The notes: a model not told the origin generated them from the letters alone. A stretch of 64,000 nt of DNA from a bacterium (GCA_020350885.1 CP070727.1:1459944-1523943), one strand, 5' to 3'; shown: positions 54,517 through 62,666, counted from the first letter of the stretch. Program-made: numbers and translations.

Positions 54517-54978
54517 TCACTTGCTCAGAACAGCGATGCACTCGACCTCCACCCGAGCGCCAAGCGCGAGTCCGTTCACACCAAGGGCAGTCCTAGCCGG
54601 ATAGTGGTCAGCAAAGAAAAACTTGTAGACATCATTGAATGCTGCCCACTCGGATATGTCCGCCAACATGACCGTGCACTTTACGATGTCGTTCATCGAA
54701 TATCCATGCGCCTCGAGAGATGTCTTGATGTTCTCCATCGTTTGCTTCGCCTCTTCTTTCAGACCGCCCGGCACAAGCTCCAACGTGCCAGGCACAATTC
54801 CAACCTGCCCGGAGAGGTACAACGTGTTGCCAACACGTACCGCTTCCGAGAAGGGAAGGTTTGTAGGAAGCACTTTACCCGAATTCAAGAACTCGACACC
54901 CTTTGACTCCTCGGCAGACGATGTAGAGCCATACGCGACACCGCATACTATGGCAACGATTAATAATAATTTCTTCAT
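54517..54978 (-). CDS. Exported RidA-family protein
   Basis: The 153 residues begin with a signal peptide (ending TSSAEES). A complete RidA/YjgF fold follows: NTLYLSGQVGIVPGT, KQTMENIKTSLEAHGYSMNDIVKCTVMLAD and HYPARTALGVNGLALGARVEVECIA, with the conserved Arg and Glu residues. Cytosolic RidA hydrolyses reactive enamine/imine intermediates; an exported form must have another role or substrate. Confidence 0.88.
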   Translation of the reverse strand: MKKLLLIVAIVCGVAYGSTSSAEESKGVEFLNSGKVLPTNLPFSEAVRVGNTLYLSGQVGIVPGTLELVPGGLKEEAKQTMENIKTSLEAHGYSMNDIVKCTVMLADISEWAAFNDVYKFFFADHYPARTALGVNGLALGARVEVECIAVLSK

Positions 54979-55025
54979 AATTCATCCTTTCTATGATGCC
55001 TACAACCAATGAATTCCATCAGTCC

Positions 55026-55126
55026 GTTTAACGCTATTCGTTTTAGCTGGGGGTCGTGACCGGCGCGGCGGATACTCCGCTCCGGCTTGACAGACTTAAG
55101 CCGCCAGCCGCAATCGAGGGTTGGGC
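55026..55126 (-). repeat. attC site
   Basis: GTTTAAC (55026-55032) and GTTGGGC (55120-55126) are exact ends. TTTTAGCTGGGGGTCGTG and AAGCCGCCAGCCGCAATC form the arms. Length 101 bp. Confidence 0.8.
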
Positions 55127-55142
55127 AACAACCATTATAAAT

Positions 55143-55634
55143 CTATTTAATCCTTTGAATGGGTACAAATAAAGTATCAATGTACTCAATTGTTCCATAT
55201 GAAATCTTTTTCCTTGAATCTCCTTCTCCAACATAGTCATCGAACGATCCGAACAGTGATACTTCAACATGTGCCGTGTCTACACCTTTATATGTATCCG
55301 GAAAATAAGTGCGAATGCTGTCTATTTTCTGCATTTCTATTGGAGTGGATCCTATAATATTTCGATTAACACTGCATACTATTTCACCCTCCAGCACTTT
55401 GATAAGGATACTAGGAATTGAACCGGGATATGTACCGAAATGGTACTGTATTATCAAATCACACACTGTACAAATTGATCTGCAGGGTCTTTCCTCGATG
55501 TATCCGACGGTGAGTCGAGCATACATTGTATCGATTACAAGTCTCCCCTTCTCCTCAGATTTGGAATCATCCTGCCATAGAGCACATGCTAAGAGAATTG
55601 AAATAGTAAACAGTATAACTGCCGATCTACGCAT
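55143..55634 (-). CDS. Lipoprotein of unknown function
   Basis: The 163-residue protein has a lipoprotein signal (SILLAC, Cys16). The mature part contains CRSICTVCDLIIQYHFG, which may bind a metal or form a disulphide, then beta-rich sequence. No named family. It is a single-gene cassette between two strong attC sites. Confidence 0.6.
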   Translation of the reverse strand: MRRSAVILFTISILLACALWQDDSKSEEKGRLVIDTMYARLTVGYIEERPCRSICTVCDLIIQYHFGTYPGSIPSILIKVLEGEIVCSVNRNIIGSTPIEMQKIDSIRTYFPDTYKGVDTAHVEVSLFGSFDDYVGEGDSRKKISYGTIEYIDTLFVPIQRIK

Positions 55635-55657
55635 ACTGTATCAGCCCTTGCATTGTT

Positions 55658-55757
55658 GCCTAACGGTCTTGAGCCCAGCTGCGAACGAGGTGGCAGGGGA
55701 TCTTGCCTCACAAGAGCCGTAACACCGAAGTTCGCCAACTTCAACGAACAGTTGGGT
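55658..55757 (-). repeat. attC site
   Basis: GCCTAAC (55658-55664) and GTTGGGT (55751-55757) are exact. The arms CAGCTGCGAACGAGGTGG and CCGAAGTTCGCCAACTTC pair with one extrahelical base, a hallmark of attC. Length 100 bp. Confidence 0.85.
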
Positions 55758-55777
55758 TAGCCGTGCAAATCCTTTTG

Positions 55778-56524
55778 CTACGTACATTCTATCGATCGCA
55801 TCAGCTTTCGGTAGGGCCACTCGTGATTCACGAACGCTGCCACCCCATCAGGCCCCGGAAACATAAACGCGTGGTGTATGTTCATTGTGCACAGATGGTC
55901 ACGAATCTCGGACGCCGGATTACTCCTATCTGAGCGCCGCAGAACGAACTTGACGAGCTGCTCTCCTGGACGCAGCTGCTCGCTGATCGGCTGCTTGTGG
56001 GATGGAGGGTGATACGAGAATTTTCCGGATTGCCTCACAAGTCTGTCCGTAACAGGCGGGGGATTGATCATGATCCACTCGCGCACTGTCTCCGGTGCTC
56101 CGCCAACCTCGTCCGGCGTTAGGAAGTGTTCCGCGTTGACGTGGATAGCCCAGACGGTTCCGAAGTCGTTCTCGTCGTCACCCCGCGAGAGGACGTTCTC
56201 CACGGCGAAGTATATGGCCACGAGCGGATTGGTGGTCCAGTCAAGCAGGCGAGTCTTCAAACGGTGATGCTGAGCGTAGAAATGCCACCGCCAGTGGTCT
56301 TCCTCGCTGATGTAGTCCGGCTTGGAGAACTCCATGCAACGCCTCTTGAAAATCTTCATCCGGGTCTGGAGCACACGATCGCTAGCAGGCAGATCGTGGA
56401 CTCCGAGTGGCCATATGTCCTTTCTCTGACCACGGAACGACCACAACTGCCCTCCATCAAGCTCTAGCAGACCATCTGCGAGCGCCCCGAATGTCGCCAC
56501 TTCCCGTGTCTCGTACATGCTCAT
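55778..56524 (-). CDS. FRG-domain protein
   Basis: The ATG at 56524 follows GGAGGATCG, so the protein is about 248 residues. It contains the FRG domain: QLWSFRGQRKDIWPL (about 27-41) and YAQHHRLKTRLLDWTTNPLVA with the conserved His-Asp-Trp. FRG proteins are found in phage-defence and toxin contexts, but no defence gene is next to this one. Its role in this cassette is unknown. Confidence 0.82.
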   Translation of the reverse strand: MSMYETREVATFGALADGLLELDGGQLWSFRGQRKDIWPLGVHDLPASDRVLQTRMKIFKRRCMEFSKPDYISEEDHWRWHFYAQHHRLKTRLLDWTTNPLVAIYFAVENVLSRGDDENDFGTVWAIHVNAEHFLTPDEVGGAPETVREWIMINPPPVTDRLVRQSGKFSYHPPSHKQPISEQLRPGEQLVKFVLRRSDRSNPASEIRDHLCTMNIHHAFMFPGPDGVAAFVNHEWPYRKLMRSIECT

Positions 56525-56534
56525 TCGATCCTCC

Positions 56535-56614
56535 ATTCAACAGCGGTGAGCCTAGCGGCATGCCGGTCAACAGCGCGGCGCAAAGCGCCTCGTCTGTCTG
56601 CACCGGCGTTTTAT
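56535..56614 (-). repeat. attC-like site
   Basis: The left end ATTCAAC (56535-56541) is exact and the right end GTTTTAT (56608-56614) deviates by two bases. GCGGCATGCCGGTC and GTCTGCACCGGC form the arms. Length 80 bp. Confidence 0.5.
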
Positions 56615-56650
56615 GCGGCCAATCTCCTCGCTCCTGTCCCTCAAAAAACG

Positions 56651-57313
56651 CTACCAAATCCCAGGTAGAAGTCGATACCGCACACGACTGGCATAGTCCT
56701 GGTAGCCTGGCAGCTTGTCGAGAAGCGTTCTATCTTCCAGGGCGGTACGGAATACGAATATGAGCCCCGCCGAAGCCCCGGGGAGAATGCCCCACCACGA
56801 GCCTAAGATCATGGGAATACAGATCACGGAGATGATGGAACCCACGTACATCGGATGGCGGACGTACCTGTAGGGCCCCACTGTGATGACCTCTTGCCCC
56901 CGGTCCTTCTGAATACGCACCCAGCGCGACGCAAACGGATTCACCGACATCACCCACCAGACTATGGCCAGTGCAATCCCAATTCCAATCCAACCAACGA
57001 TCCGTACACCAATCGGCATGGAAGACCATCCATATCGACCTGAATCCAGGGCCGAAACCACGAACATGCCCAGTAAGAGACAGGTATAGACTCCCATCAG
57101 GATCGTGTCCCATTTCTCCACGTCCGGCGCATGGTGGAACCGTTCCTTTAGGAGCCCGGGATGACGCCGTGCAACCCACATACGCAAGATCACCATAGCC
57201 GAAAAGAACACGATCAGGAAAGCCCAACCCTCTAGCCAGTCGACGCGACCTGCGGGCAATAGCAGGGCTGCGGGAAAGCAAATCACGCCAATTATGATTC
57301 GGAAAACTCGCAT
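56651..57313 (-). CDS. ICMT/NnrU-type membrane methyltransferase (copy 2)
   Basis: The 220 residues have five transmembrane helices and the family signature TVGPYRYVRHPMYVGSIIS, then PMILGSWWGILPG and LPGYQDYASRVRYRLLPGIW. This places it with isoprenylcysteine carboxyl methyltransferase-like membrane proteins of unknown substrate. A different member is at 485-1099, outside the array. Confidence 0.82.
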   Translation of the reverse strand: MRVFRIIIGVICFPAALLLPAGRVDWLEGWAFLIVFFSAMVILRMWVARRHPGLLKERFHHAPDVEKWDTILMGVYTCLLLGMFVVSALDSGRYGWSSMPIGVRIVGWIGIGIALAIVWWVMSVNPFASRWVRIQKDRGQEVITVGPYRYVRHPMYVGSIISVICIPMILGSWWGILPGASAGLIFVFRTALEDRTLLDKLPGYQDYASRVRYRLLPGIW

Positions 57314-57357
57314 TCTGACTACTCATTTCGGTTCGTCGCCGCCCGGCCTATGCGCCC

Positions 57358-57446
57358 GCCTAACGGTCTGCGGTTCACCTGCCGTGTCCCTCAATAATAA
57401 AAAGAACTGCTGAATCAAGGAGGTCAGAAGCAACCGCTGGCTAGAC
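57358..57446 (-). repeat. attC site
   Basis: The left end GCCTAAC (57358-57364) is exact and the right end GCTAGAC (57440-57446) has one mismatch. TCTGCGGTTCACCTGCCG and AAGCAACCGCTGG form arms. Length 89 bp. Confidence 0.6.
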
Positions 57447-57494
57447 ATAACATAGTTTTATCTCTTTACACCCTTATCAGCAATATGTGGGCTA

Positions 57495-57710
57495 TTATCT
57501 TTTCGAGTAGATAATATATTCAACAATTAATAAAAACAAAGGAAAGGCAACGCTCAACAAAATCTGAGTATCCAATCCAATAACACTCTCTCCTTTTATC
57601 GTATTTAACGACCTAAATATTAGAAATATTATAATTCCTAAGGTCATGTTTTGAAGTATCCCAAAAATCCAAAATAATTTTGTTTTCAAGATTAATCTCC
57701 TTATGTACAT
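57495..57710 (-). CDS. Small two-helix membrane protein
   Basis: The 71 residues contain two transmembrane helices (ILQNMTLGIIIFLIFRS and VAFPLFLLIVEYIIY) and a basic start and end (SKR). Single-gene cassette between attC sites at 57358 and 57722. Function unknown. Confidence 0.55.
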   Translation of the reverse strand: MYIRRLILKTKLFWIFGILQNMTLGIIIFLIFRSLNTIKGESVIGLDTQILLSVAFPLFLLIVEYIIYSKR

Positions 57711-57721
57711 GAATACTTAGT

Positions 57722-57777
57722 ATCTAACGCTTAAATCAGTCGCGTTGCTTAGCGTCGACTGCACTTGCGTGTTAGGC
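57722..57777 (-). repeat. attC site (compact)
   Basis: ATCTAAC (57722-57728) and GTTAGGC (57771-57777) are exact, with well-paired arms CAGTCGCGTTGCTTAGCG and GTCGACTGCACTTGCG. Length 56 bp. It is the downstream end of the selenoprotein-candidate cassette. Confidence 0.8.
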
Positions 57778-57967
57778 GTCATTCTTTAAACAACCACAGA
57801 GACGTCCTATATAGGCCTCCGTTAATACAGGTCTTAGTGCCATTGCATTGTAGTGGCACGATGATAGTGGATAGAAAAGTACTTATAACACGAAATATAT
57901 CTTTTTAAAAATTGTGCATCCTCAAGAATCAATTTCTATGCTTTCCAGATTTTATTTTTACACCATT
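57778..57967. other. Untranslated tail of the selenoprotein-candidate cassette
   Basis: No open frame seen. A GTGCCA/TGGCAC hairpin at about 57837-57859 could end transcription of the upstream gene. Confidence 0.4.
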
Positions 57968-59251
57968 TTAAATAGCATTCATAATTACATAGGTTGAAAG
58001 CTCGTTTGTTCTTCCATATATAACCTTTCGCTGAAGATCTACATCTGTCGTTATATCCTTGTAGGACTTGCCATTCCATTCTAGTAGTCGGGGCGAAAAA
58101 GACTGCCCAGGGAAGTGAATACCTCCTATGTAGAAACTTATTTCCACGTTCTCTGACAGCTTGCCTTTGTGATCAAAATGATAACTGGCAATCGGCCAAC
58201 CCGATTCAAATCCCTTGGCCAAAGCTGGAATCCTTCCTTCTACCCTTAAAACACACCTACCTGCTTCATCAATATTTCTAAAGGTAATACAAGAAACACC
58301 TTCGAAGCCAATCGTGATTTTTTTACCACTTTTTACCTTTTTAGGTAGGGGAGGAATGCGCCAATCAAGATCAATAGCATTTATTGACTCAAGCAATTTA
58401 CCAGCAGGGAAAGTTATGCCTCCTTTTGAATCCTTGAATTCTTTAAGAGATTTAAGTGTGGACTGTCGCATAGGCTTCGTAAACCTTAGCCCAGCAGGGA
58501 TTTCCTCTAATAACTCTATAATGCGCAGAATCGATTTCTCAGCAAATTCCGTACGTTCTGATTGACTTATAATATCAAACCCAATCCTAAACATTTTTGA
58601 TAAATAAGACGGTAGTTTTTCGGGACACCAATCTGCCGAGAAGGAGTAGTGAAATTTGGGATGTGGTTCCGGGATAGGATCTGTGGGATCATGAGGAAAG
58701 ATAAGATCCCAGTGGTTCTTGACCCAATAGGAGATAGCAAAAACTCTGTCCCAATCAAAAAGACTCGGTTCAACAACAACATAATCATAATCATACATAG
58801 ATGCTACGTCAGCCACATGGTTTTCTAATTCTGTGCAATCCGGCGCACTAAGCAAATCCTTTTTGATAACCCTATCGCGCCCGATGATATAGTTGTGCGG
58901 AACAAGTAGACCTTCATCAGGATCAACATAAGAGCGCATAATTGGAAAAGGAGGCTCCTCTTTAATAGCCGGAAAGGTGACACCATGGTTTTCAAACCAT
59001 TCTATCACATCTTCTTCATCCTGATTTCCCACATGCACTGCTATTACCAGAAAAGGTGCATAGAGAAATGAACGTTCAGCCCACAACCACTGCAAACACG
59101 GTAACTCCGTGGAACACCAACCTCACCCCATACTTAAAAAACTGAGCAGAATGATCTTGCCATCATGCTCTTGATCTGCAAGATCGAAAGTTTCACCATT
59201 AATAATATCATAACCCGAGAAATTGGGTGCTAAATCGCCAACGCTAGGCAT
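57968..59251 (-). CDS. Candidate selenoprotein: thioredoxin/TlpA-like protein with UGWC active site
   Basis: The ATG at 59249-59251 follows AAAGGAGG. Residues 1-42 open a peroxiredoxin/TlpA-like fold (GDLAPNFSGYDIINGETFDL, KIILLSFLSMG). Codon 43 is TGA (59123-59125). The same frame continues GWCSTELPCLQWLW and then for over 370 codons to 57968 without another stop. In the family the motif is FWASWCGPCRAELP, so the TGA stands at the first redox Cys: U43-G-W-C46. Reading starts again only at Met58 if TGA is a stop, losing the active site. The C-terminal half includes a beta domain (VEISFYIGG, RTNELSTYVI) common in FCB-like genomes. About 427 residues with Sec. A nonsense mutation is the alternative. 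Confidence 0.72.
59097..59111 (-). promoter_or_regulatory. Candidate bacterial SECIS hairpin
   Basis: Downstream of the TGA on the minus strand, CACGG (59111-59107) and CCGUG (59101-59097) form a perfect five-base stem closing the loop AGUUA. The loop begins 16 bases after the TGA and has G at its second position and U at its third. This matches the known geometry of bacterial SECIS elements, where a small apical stem-loop just after UGA recruits SelB. The stem could also arise by chance, since it is short. Confidence 0.6.
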
Positions 59252-59348
59252 TTTAGGCCTCCTTTCAAAAAACGACAAATGTTTGCAACCACAAATACAC
59301 CAAAAGTATTTTGGGCTTCTAGTTGCACCACTACTTTAATTTAAACTC

Positions 59349-59435
59349 GTCTAACGGGCTCGAGCTGAGGCGCCGGGGTTCGCTAGATCACCTTCTCTCC
59401 CAGCATCCACGGTCGCCTCCAGCGAGTGGTTAGGC
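59349..59435 (-). repeat. attC site
   Basis: GTCTAAC (59349-59355) and GTTAGGC (59429-59435) are exact. The arms AGCTGAGGCGCCGGGG and GGTCGCCTCCAGCG pair well. Length 87 bp. The GNAT gene's stop lies inside the right core. Confidence 0.85.
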
Positions 59436-59966
59436 AGCCTGATTGGTCGATCTCTCCATGATAAAGTCATGCTGTACATCGCTGCCTATCACAAATTCCT
59501 TCATGCCAATCCTCTTGAACCCCCATTTCTCGTAAAAGGTAATAGCCTTCACGTTCTTCTCCCAAACACCCAGCCATATTTTATCATGCCCGGAAATTTT
59601 TGCTTTCTGAAGACAAACTTCCATAAGCTTTGAACCATATCCCTTACCTATGCGATGCCTGTCAACGTAGATTCTTACAAGTTCTACTGGATTAGAGCCA
59701 ATTATGGAATCGGGATGGTTTCCTGCGTATAACATTGAATAGCCAACAACCTGATCATCCTCGAAAGCAAGGAGGAACGTTGACAATCCGTCAGCTAATT
59801 GAGAACGAATGCTTTCTTCAGAGAAATGTGAAGAAAGATACTCTTCCATATCTTCTTGCTTATTAAAGAAGCCAAACGAATCCTCGAATGTTCGCGCGCC
59901 AAAGGCAGCTATGAGCCCAGAATCAGAATCTGTAGCTTCTCGAATTGAAACGTTGTATGCATTCAT
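59430..59966 (-). CDS. GNAT-family acetyltransferase
   Basis: The 178-residue protein has a complete GNAT fold: VGYSMLYAGNHPDS, VRIYVDRHRIGKGYGSKLME (acetyl-CoA loop R/Q-x-x-G-x-G/A) and ITFYEKWGFKRIGMKEFVIG. Similar proteins acetylate polyamines, peptides or antibiotics; the substrate here is unknown. Its TAA (59430-59432) falls in the attC core, a typical cassette arrangement. Confidence 0.88.
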   Translation of the reverse strand: MNAYNVSIREATDSDSGLIAAFGARTFEDSFGFFNKQEDMEEYLSSHFSEESIRSQLADGLSTFLLAFEDDQVVGYSMLYAGNHPDSIIGSNPVELVRIYVDRHRIGKGYGSKLMEVCLQKAKISGHDKIWLGVWEKNVKAITFYEKWGFKRIGMKEFVIGSDVQHDFIMERSTNQAA

Positions 59967-59976
59967 GAGCTTGGCT

Positions 59977-60076
59977 GCCTAACGTATCAGCATCAGCTGC
60001 GGGCGGCGTTGGCGCGGGCCTGGCCCTTGCCAGGGCCGTGCCAGCGTCGTTCGTCAACTCGAACGACTCGTTAGGA
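59977..60076 (-). repeat. attC site
   Basis: The left end GCCTAAC (59977-59983) is exact and the right end GTTAGGA (60070-60076) has one mismatch. The left arm CAGCATCAGCTGCGGGCGG is nearly identical to that at 61544. A strong internal hairpin (GGCCCTTGCCAGGGCC) lies between the arms. Length 100 bp. Confidence 0.85.
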
Positions 60077-60086
60077 ATGGTCACAC

Positions 60087-60698
60087 TTACGGACCATAAA
60101 TGCCATCCTCACACTCAAACCAGATTTTCTGCGCAGGATAGAAGTACCCAGGCTCGCAGTACCTCTCGAAGTACTCTTCGTACGCGGGATCGCCTGGATA
60201 CGCAAACTCTCCACCGACCCATATGCTATCAGCACAGACTAGCTCCAGGCGCTGATGGACTTCAATAAAGCCCCGGCCGGAGAACGCATGACCCTTTAAT
60301 TCAATCTCTTCCCAGTTCACCGACAGGCTGTCCGAACCGAGGTAGTTGATCGTGAACGTTGACGGTTGCATTCTGCTGCGAACCGCGTCCCAATGCTGCC
60401 CGGTAGCGCGGTGCTCACCAGGTGTTACGAGATTCGCCGGATTGTTCCCTGGATCCTGTATCGCGAACTCAATCGACCTATTCTCGGTATCGATGAACTC
60501 GATCTCCAACGAGTAGACGGGATCGCCACCATCCGTGCAGAAAACACGGCATTCGATGGTATCGAACTGGTACGTTTCACCGTGGTACCGGATCTCGCCG
60601 ATTGTTGACGGAATGGGTTCGGGCTCTGGCCCCGTACTGTCGCTACAGCCGAGAACCACAGCGAGGCCGATGAACGCAAAAACTACCACGCTTCGCAT
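60087..60698 (-). CDS. Lipoprotein of unknown function
   Basis: I place the start at the ATG near 60698 (MRSVVVFAFIGLAVVLGC); an upstream extension would run through the attC site at 60713. The lipobox is VLGC. The mature protein of about 185 residues is beta-rich (TIGEIRYHGETYQFDTIECRV), with two regularly placed Cys pairs (ECRVFC, ERYCEPGYF). Function unknown. Confidence 0.6.
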   Translation of the reverse strand: MRSVVVFAFIGLAVVLGCSDSTGPEPEPIPSTIGEIRYHGETYQFDTIECRVFCTDGGDPVYSLEIEFIDTENRSIEFAIQDPGNNPANLVTPGEHRATGQHWDAVRSRMQPSTFTINYLGSDSLSVNWEEIELKGHAFSGRGFIEVHQRLELVCADSIWVGGEFAYPGDPAYEEYFERYCEPGYFYPAQKIWFECEDGIYGP

Positions 60699-60712
60699 CT
60701 TCACCACACTAT

Positions 60713-60773
60713 TCCTAACGACCAAACTCAGTGGCCGAGCGAATGAGAGATCCACTGCAGTTTTTGGTTAGTC
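60713..60773 (-). repeat. attC site (compact)
   Basis: TCCTAAC (60713-60719) and GTTAGTC (60767-60773) each have one mismatch. The arms ACCAAACTCAGTGGCCGAG and GATCCACTGCAGTTTTTGG pair strikingly. Length 61 bp. Confidence 0.78.
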
Positions 60774-60796
60774 GTGTTCGTAATATGCTCATTTCT

Positions 60797-61444
60797 TCAA
60801 GGCACCTGCTTGACAACAACTCCGGAAACATTCTGTGCAGGGCCTGGGGGATATACTAGACGGCCATCACTGATGCCTGGTCCGATCCCGGTAAGTCCTT
60901 GCAAATAAATTGACCAACCGGCACCTCCTACAAAATACATGAGCACCGTACACCTTATTACCCCTATCCGGTGCGGATATGCCGGGCCATCGACTGAGGG
61001 TGCCTCTCCATAATCTCTTGAATCGATTGTGGCTAAACGGTCACCGCGCATATTTGCAGGGTATTCGGCCGCTTCGTGATCGCATTGAATATGGAAAATC
61101 CGATAATATGGTTGTGCCCAAACTTTATCAACATAAAGCTTACAGCCGGAAAATTCTGGCGTAAAAATAAACGGAGCCGCGGGATTATTTATCGGGACCT
61201 CAATGTGGCCACCTTGAGGTAACCAATAGGCTTCAAGTGCTGGGTCTTCCAATGTAACTCCGCCGGCAGGGACAGGAAGTAAAATAGCACCCTGATCAGC
61301 GGGATAATTTTCGCTGCGCATGAGATCCCAATTAGAAACACCAAGTCGAGGGTGGTGAGCTCCAAGAAGTGCCGTTGTTACTGCATGGTTTTGAAGAAAA
61401 ATCAAAGTATTTGCGCTTAATGAATTGTTCAACCCATTTGACAT
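60797..61444 (-). CDS. Protein of unknown function
   Basis: The start is the ATG near 61444, preceded by GGAGGAAAG. The 215 residues have no signal peptide and are rich in Pro, Gly and aromatic residues (LLPVPAGGVTLEDPALEAYW, HIQCDHEAAEYPANMRGDRL). The C-terminal half looks beta-rich and ends VVVKQVP. No family recognised. Confidence 0.6.
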   Translation of the reverse strand: MSNGLNNSLSANTLIFLQNHAVTTALLGAHHPRLGVSNWDLMRSENYPADQGAILLPVPAGGVTLEDPALEAYWLPQGGHIEVPINNPAAPFIFTPEFSGCKLYVDKVWAQPYYRIFHIQCDHEAAEYPANMRGDRLATIDSRDYGEAPSVDGPAYPHRIGVIRCTVLMYFVGGAGWSIYLQGLTGIGPGISDGRLVYPPGPAQNVSGVVVKQVP

Positions 61445-61543
61445 AAGACTTTCCTCCATCGTTAATTTGTTCATAACACTCAGAAAGTACTATTCAGCCT
61501 CAACCCAAGACCTTTTCATTCGGGTATTGGGTTCTGGCGAGCC

Positions 61544-61641
61544 GGCTAACGTTTCAGCATCAGCTGCGGGGAGGTGGTGCGGCTGTTACTCCGCAAGAGC
61601 CGTGACGTCGAAGATCCGCCAGCTGCATGCTGGAGTTAGGA
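61544..61641 (-). repeat. attC site
   Basis: The left end GGCTAAC (61544-61550) and right end GTTAGGA (61635-61641) have one mismatch each. The arms AGCATCAGCTGCGGGGAGG and CGCCAGCTGCATGCTGG pair very well. Length 98 bp. Confidence 0.85.
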
Positions 61642-61672
61642 AGCCCAATAATTGTATCACAATCCTCTTAAA

Positions 61673-61813
61673 CTACTTAGAAGGCTTCGATCGTTTGTGC
61701 CTGCCAACATCGACGGTTTTTGGTCCACGCTTCTTTCCCGGCCCCTTATGAGCTGGTGCCGAAGGCGGTGTTCTTTTATGCCTCTTTACAGGAACCGTCT
61801 TTTTCCTAGCCAT
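61673..61813 (-). CDS. Very basic 46-residue protein
   Basis: The ATG at 61813 is preceded by GGAGGGCG. The product (MARKKTVPVKRHKRTPPSA ... GRHKRSKPSK) is almost half Lys/Arg/His with regular Pro and no acidic patch. It probably binds nucleic acid or sits on a surface. The whole gene is one of the smallest cassettes, between two well-formed attC sites. Confidence 0.6.
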   Translation of the reverse strand: MARKKTVPVKRHKRTPPSAPAHKGPGKKRGPKTVDVGRHKRSKPSK

Positions 61814-61954
61814 TTCGCCCTCCATTTTGATAAGAGTCCTTAAAAGATAAAATACATCAATCATTAGATGTTTTCAATAGTTATAATTTAGCATGTTTAT
61901 AAGGATGTCACACGAAGATATCAAGCAGGACTTATAACCTTAAGCTTTTTGCTT

Positions 61955-62078
61955 TCCTAACGCCAGCTCAACCGGCTGTGGGGCGCGATCACGGTTGATC
62001 GAAGACGAGACATTGGGAATATCACCATCATGAAAATTATGCCACTGCCCCGCAGTCCGGTTGAAGCTGTTGTTAGAT
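61955..62078 (-). repeat. attC site
   Basis: The left end TCCTAAC (61955-61961) has one mismatch and the right end GTTAGAT (62072-62078) is exact. The arms CAGCTCAACCGGCTGTGGGG and CCCCGCAGTCCGGTTGAAGC pair well. Length 124 bp. Confidence 0.77.
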
Positions 62079-62091
62079 GACGTTAGTAGAA

Positions 62092-62613
62092 CTATATTGC
62101 CCTGACTCTGTACTTACGGGATTTCTTTTTTCCAGTCAGTTGATAACCACGGACTTCCGGAACCCAAAGCGAGAACAGTTCGAGATAAACTCTAGCGTGT
62201 CGGTCATCCCCGGTCCCAATATTACCCCTTATTCTGCCGCGCTTGGAAGCACCGAGCCAAAAAGATCCAAAAGTATATCGCGGCGATCCCCCCGGATCTC
62301 TTGGTGGTCCCTTGATGTGATTAACCATTTTAATCTCGGTTGGGATTCTCTTGCCAACCTCGAAACGCGCCGTGAAATAGGTCAGCTCGATGTCCGACAC
62401 CAATTCATCGACGCCCCAGGCTTCGCGATACTCCTTAACGTTGATCATTAGTAAGAATCCAATAGGAGCCTTTGTCTTCAACTCGATAAGTGGTTTGAAG
62501 TGTTTGACATCGGCGTATCTCAGTAGCCGTCGCGGCGGCCCTGGCCAATTGATGTTATAACTACGACCACGCTTTGGCACAAAATCCAGTTTCGTAATCC
62601 TGATACTAGCCAT
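62092..62613 (-). CDS. Protein of unknown function
   Basis: The 173-residue protein has no signal peptide and looks beta-rich in its first half (MASIRITKLDFVPKRG, APIGFLLMINVKEY). It has a basic C-terminus (GKKKSRKYRVRAI). The ATG follows GAAAGGAGGAG. No family recognised. Single-gene cassette between attC sites. Confidence 0.6.
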   Translation of the reverse strand: MASIRITKLDFVPKRGRSYNINWPGPPRRLLRYADVKHFKPLIELKTKAPIGFLLMINVKEYREAWGVDELVSDIELTYFTARFEVGKRIPTEIKMVNHIKGPPRDPGGSPRYTFGSFWLGASKRGRIRGNIGTGDDRHARVYLELFSLWVPEVRGYQLTGKKKSRKYRVRAI

Positions 62614-62666
62614 AATACTCCTCCTTTCTACAGGTTAATCCTTCTTGTCGAAATCCATCCAATTCC

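Noticed and set aside
60699..60755. N-terminal extension of the lipoprotein ending at 60087
   Set aside because: It would translate through the attC site, and a lipoprotein signal starts at 60698.
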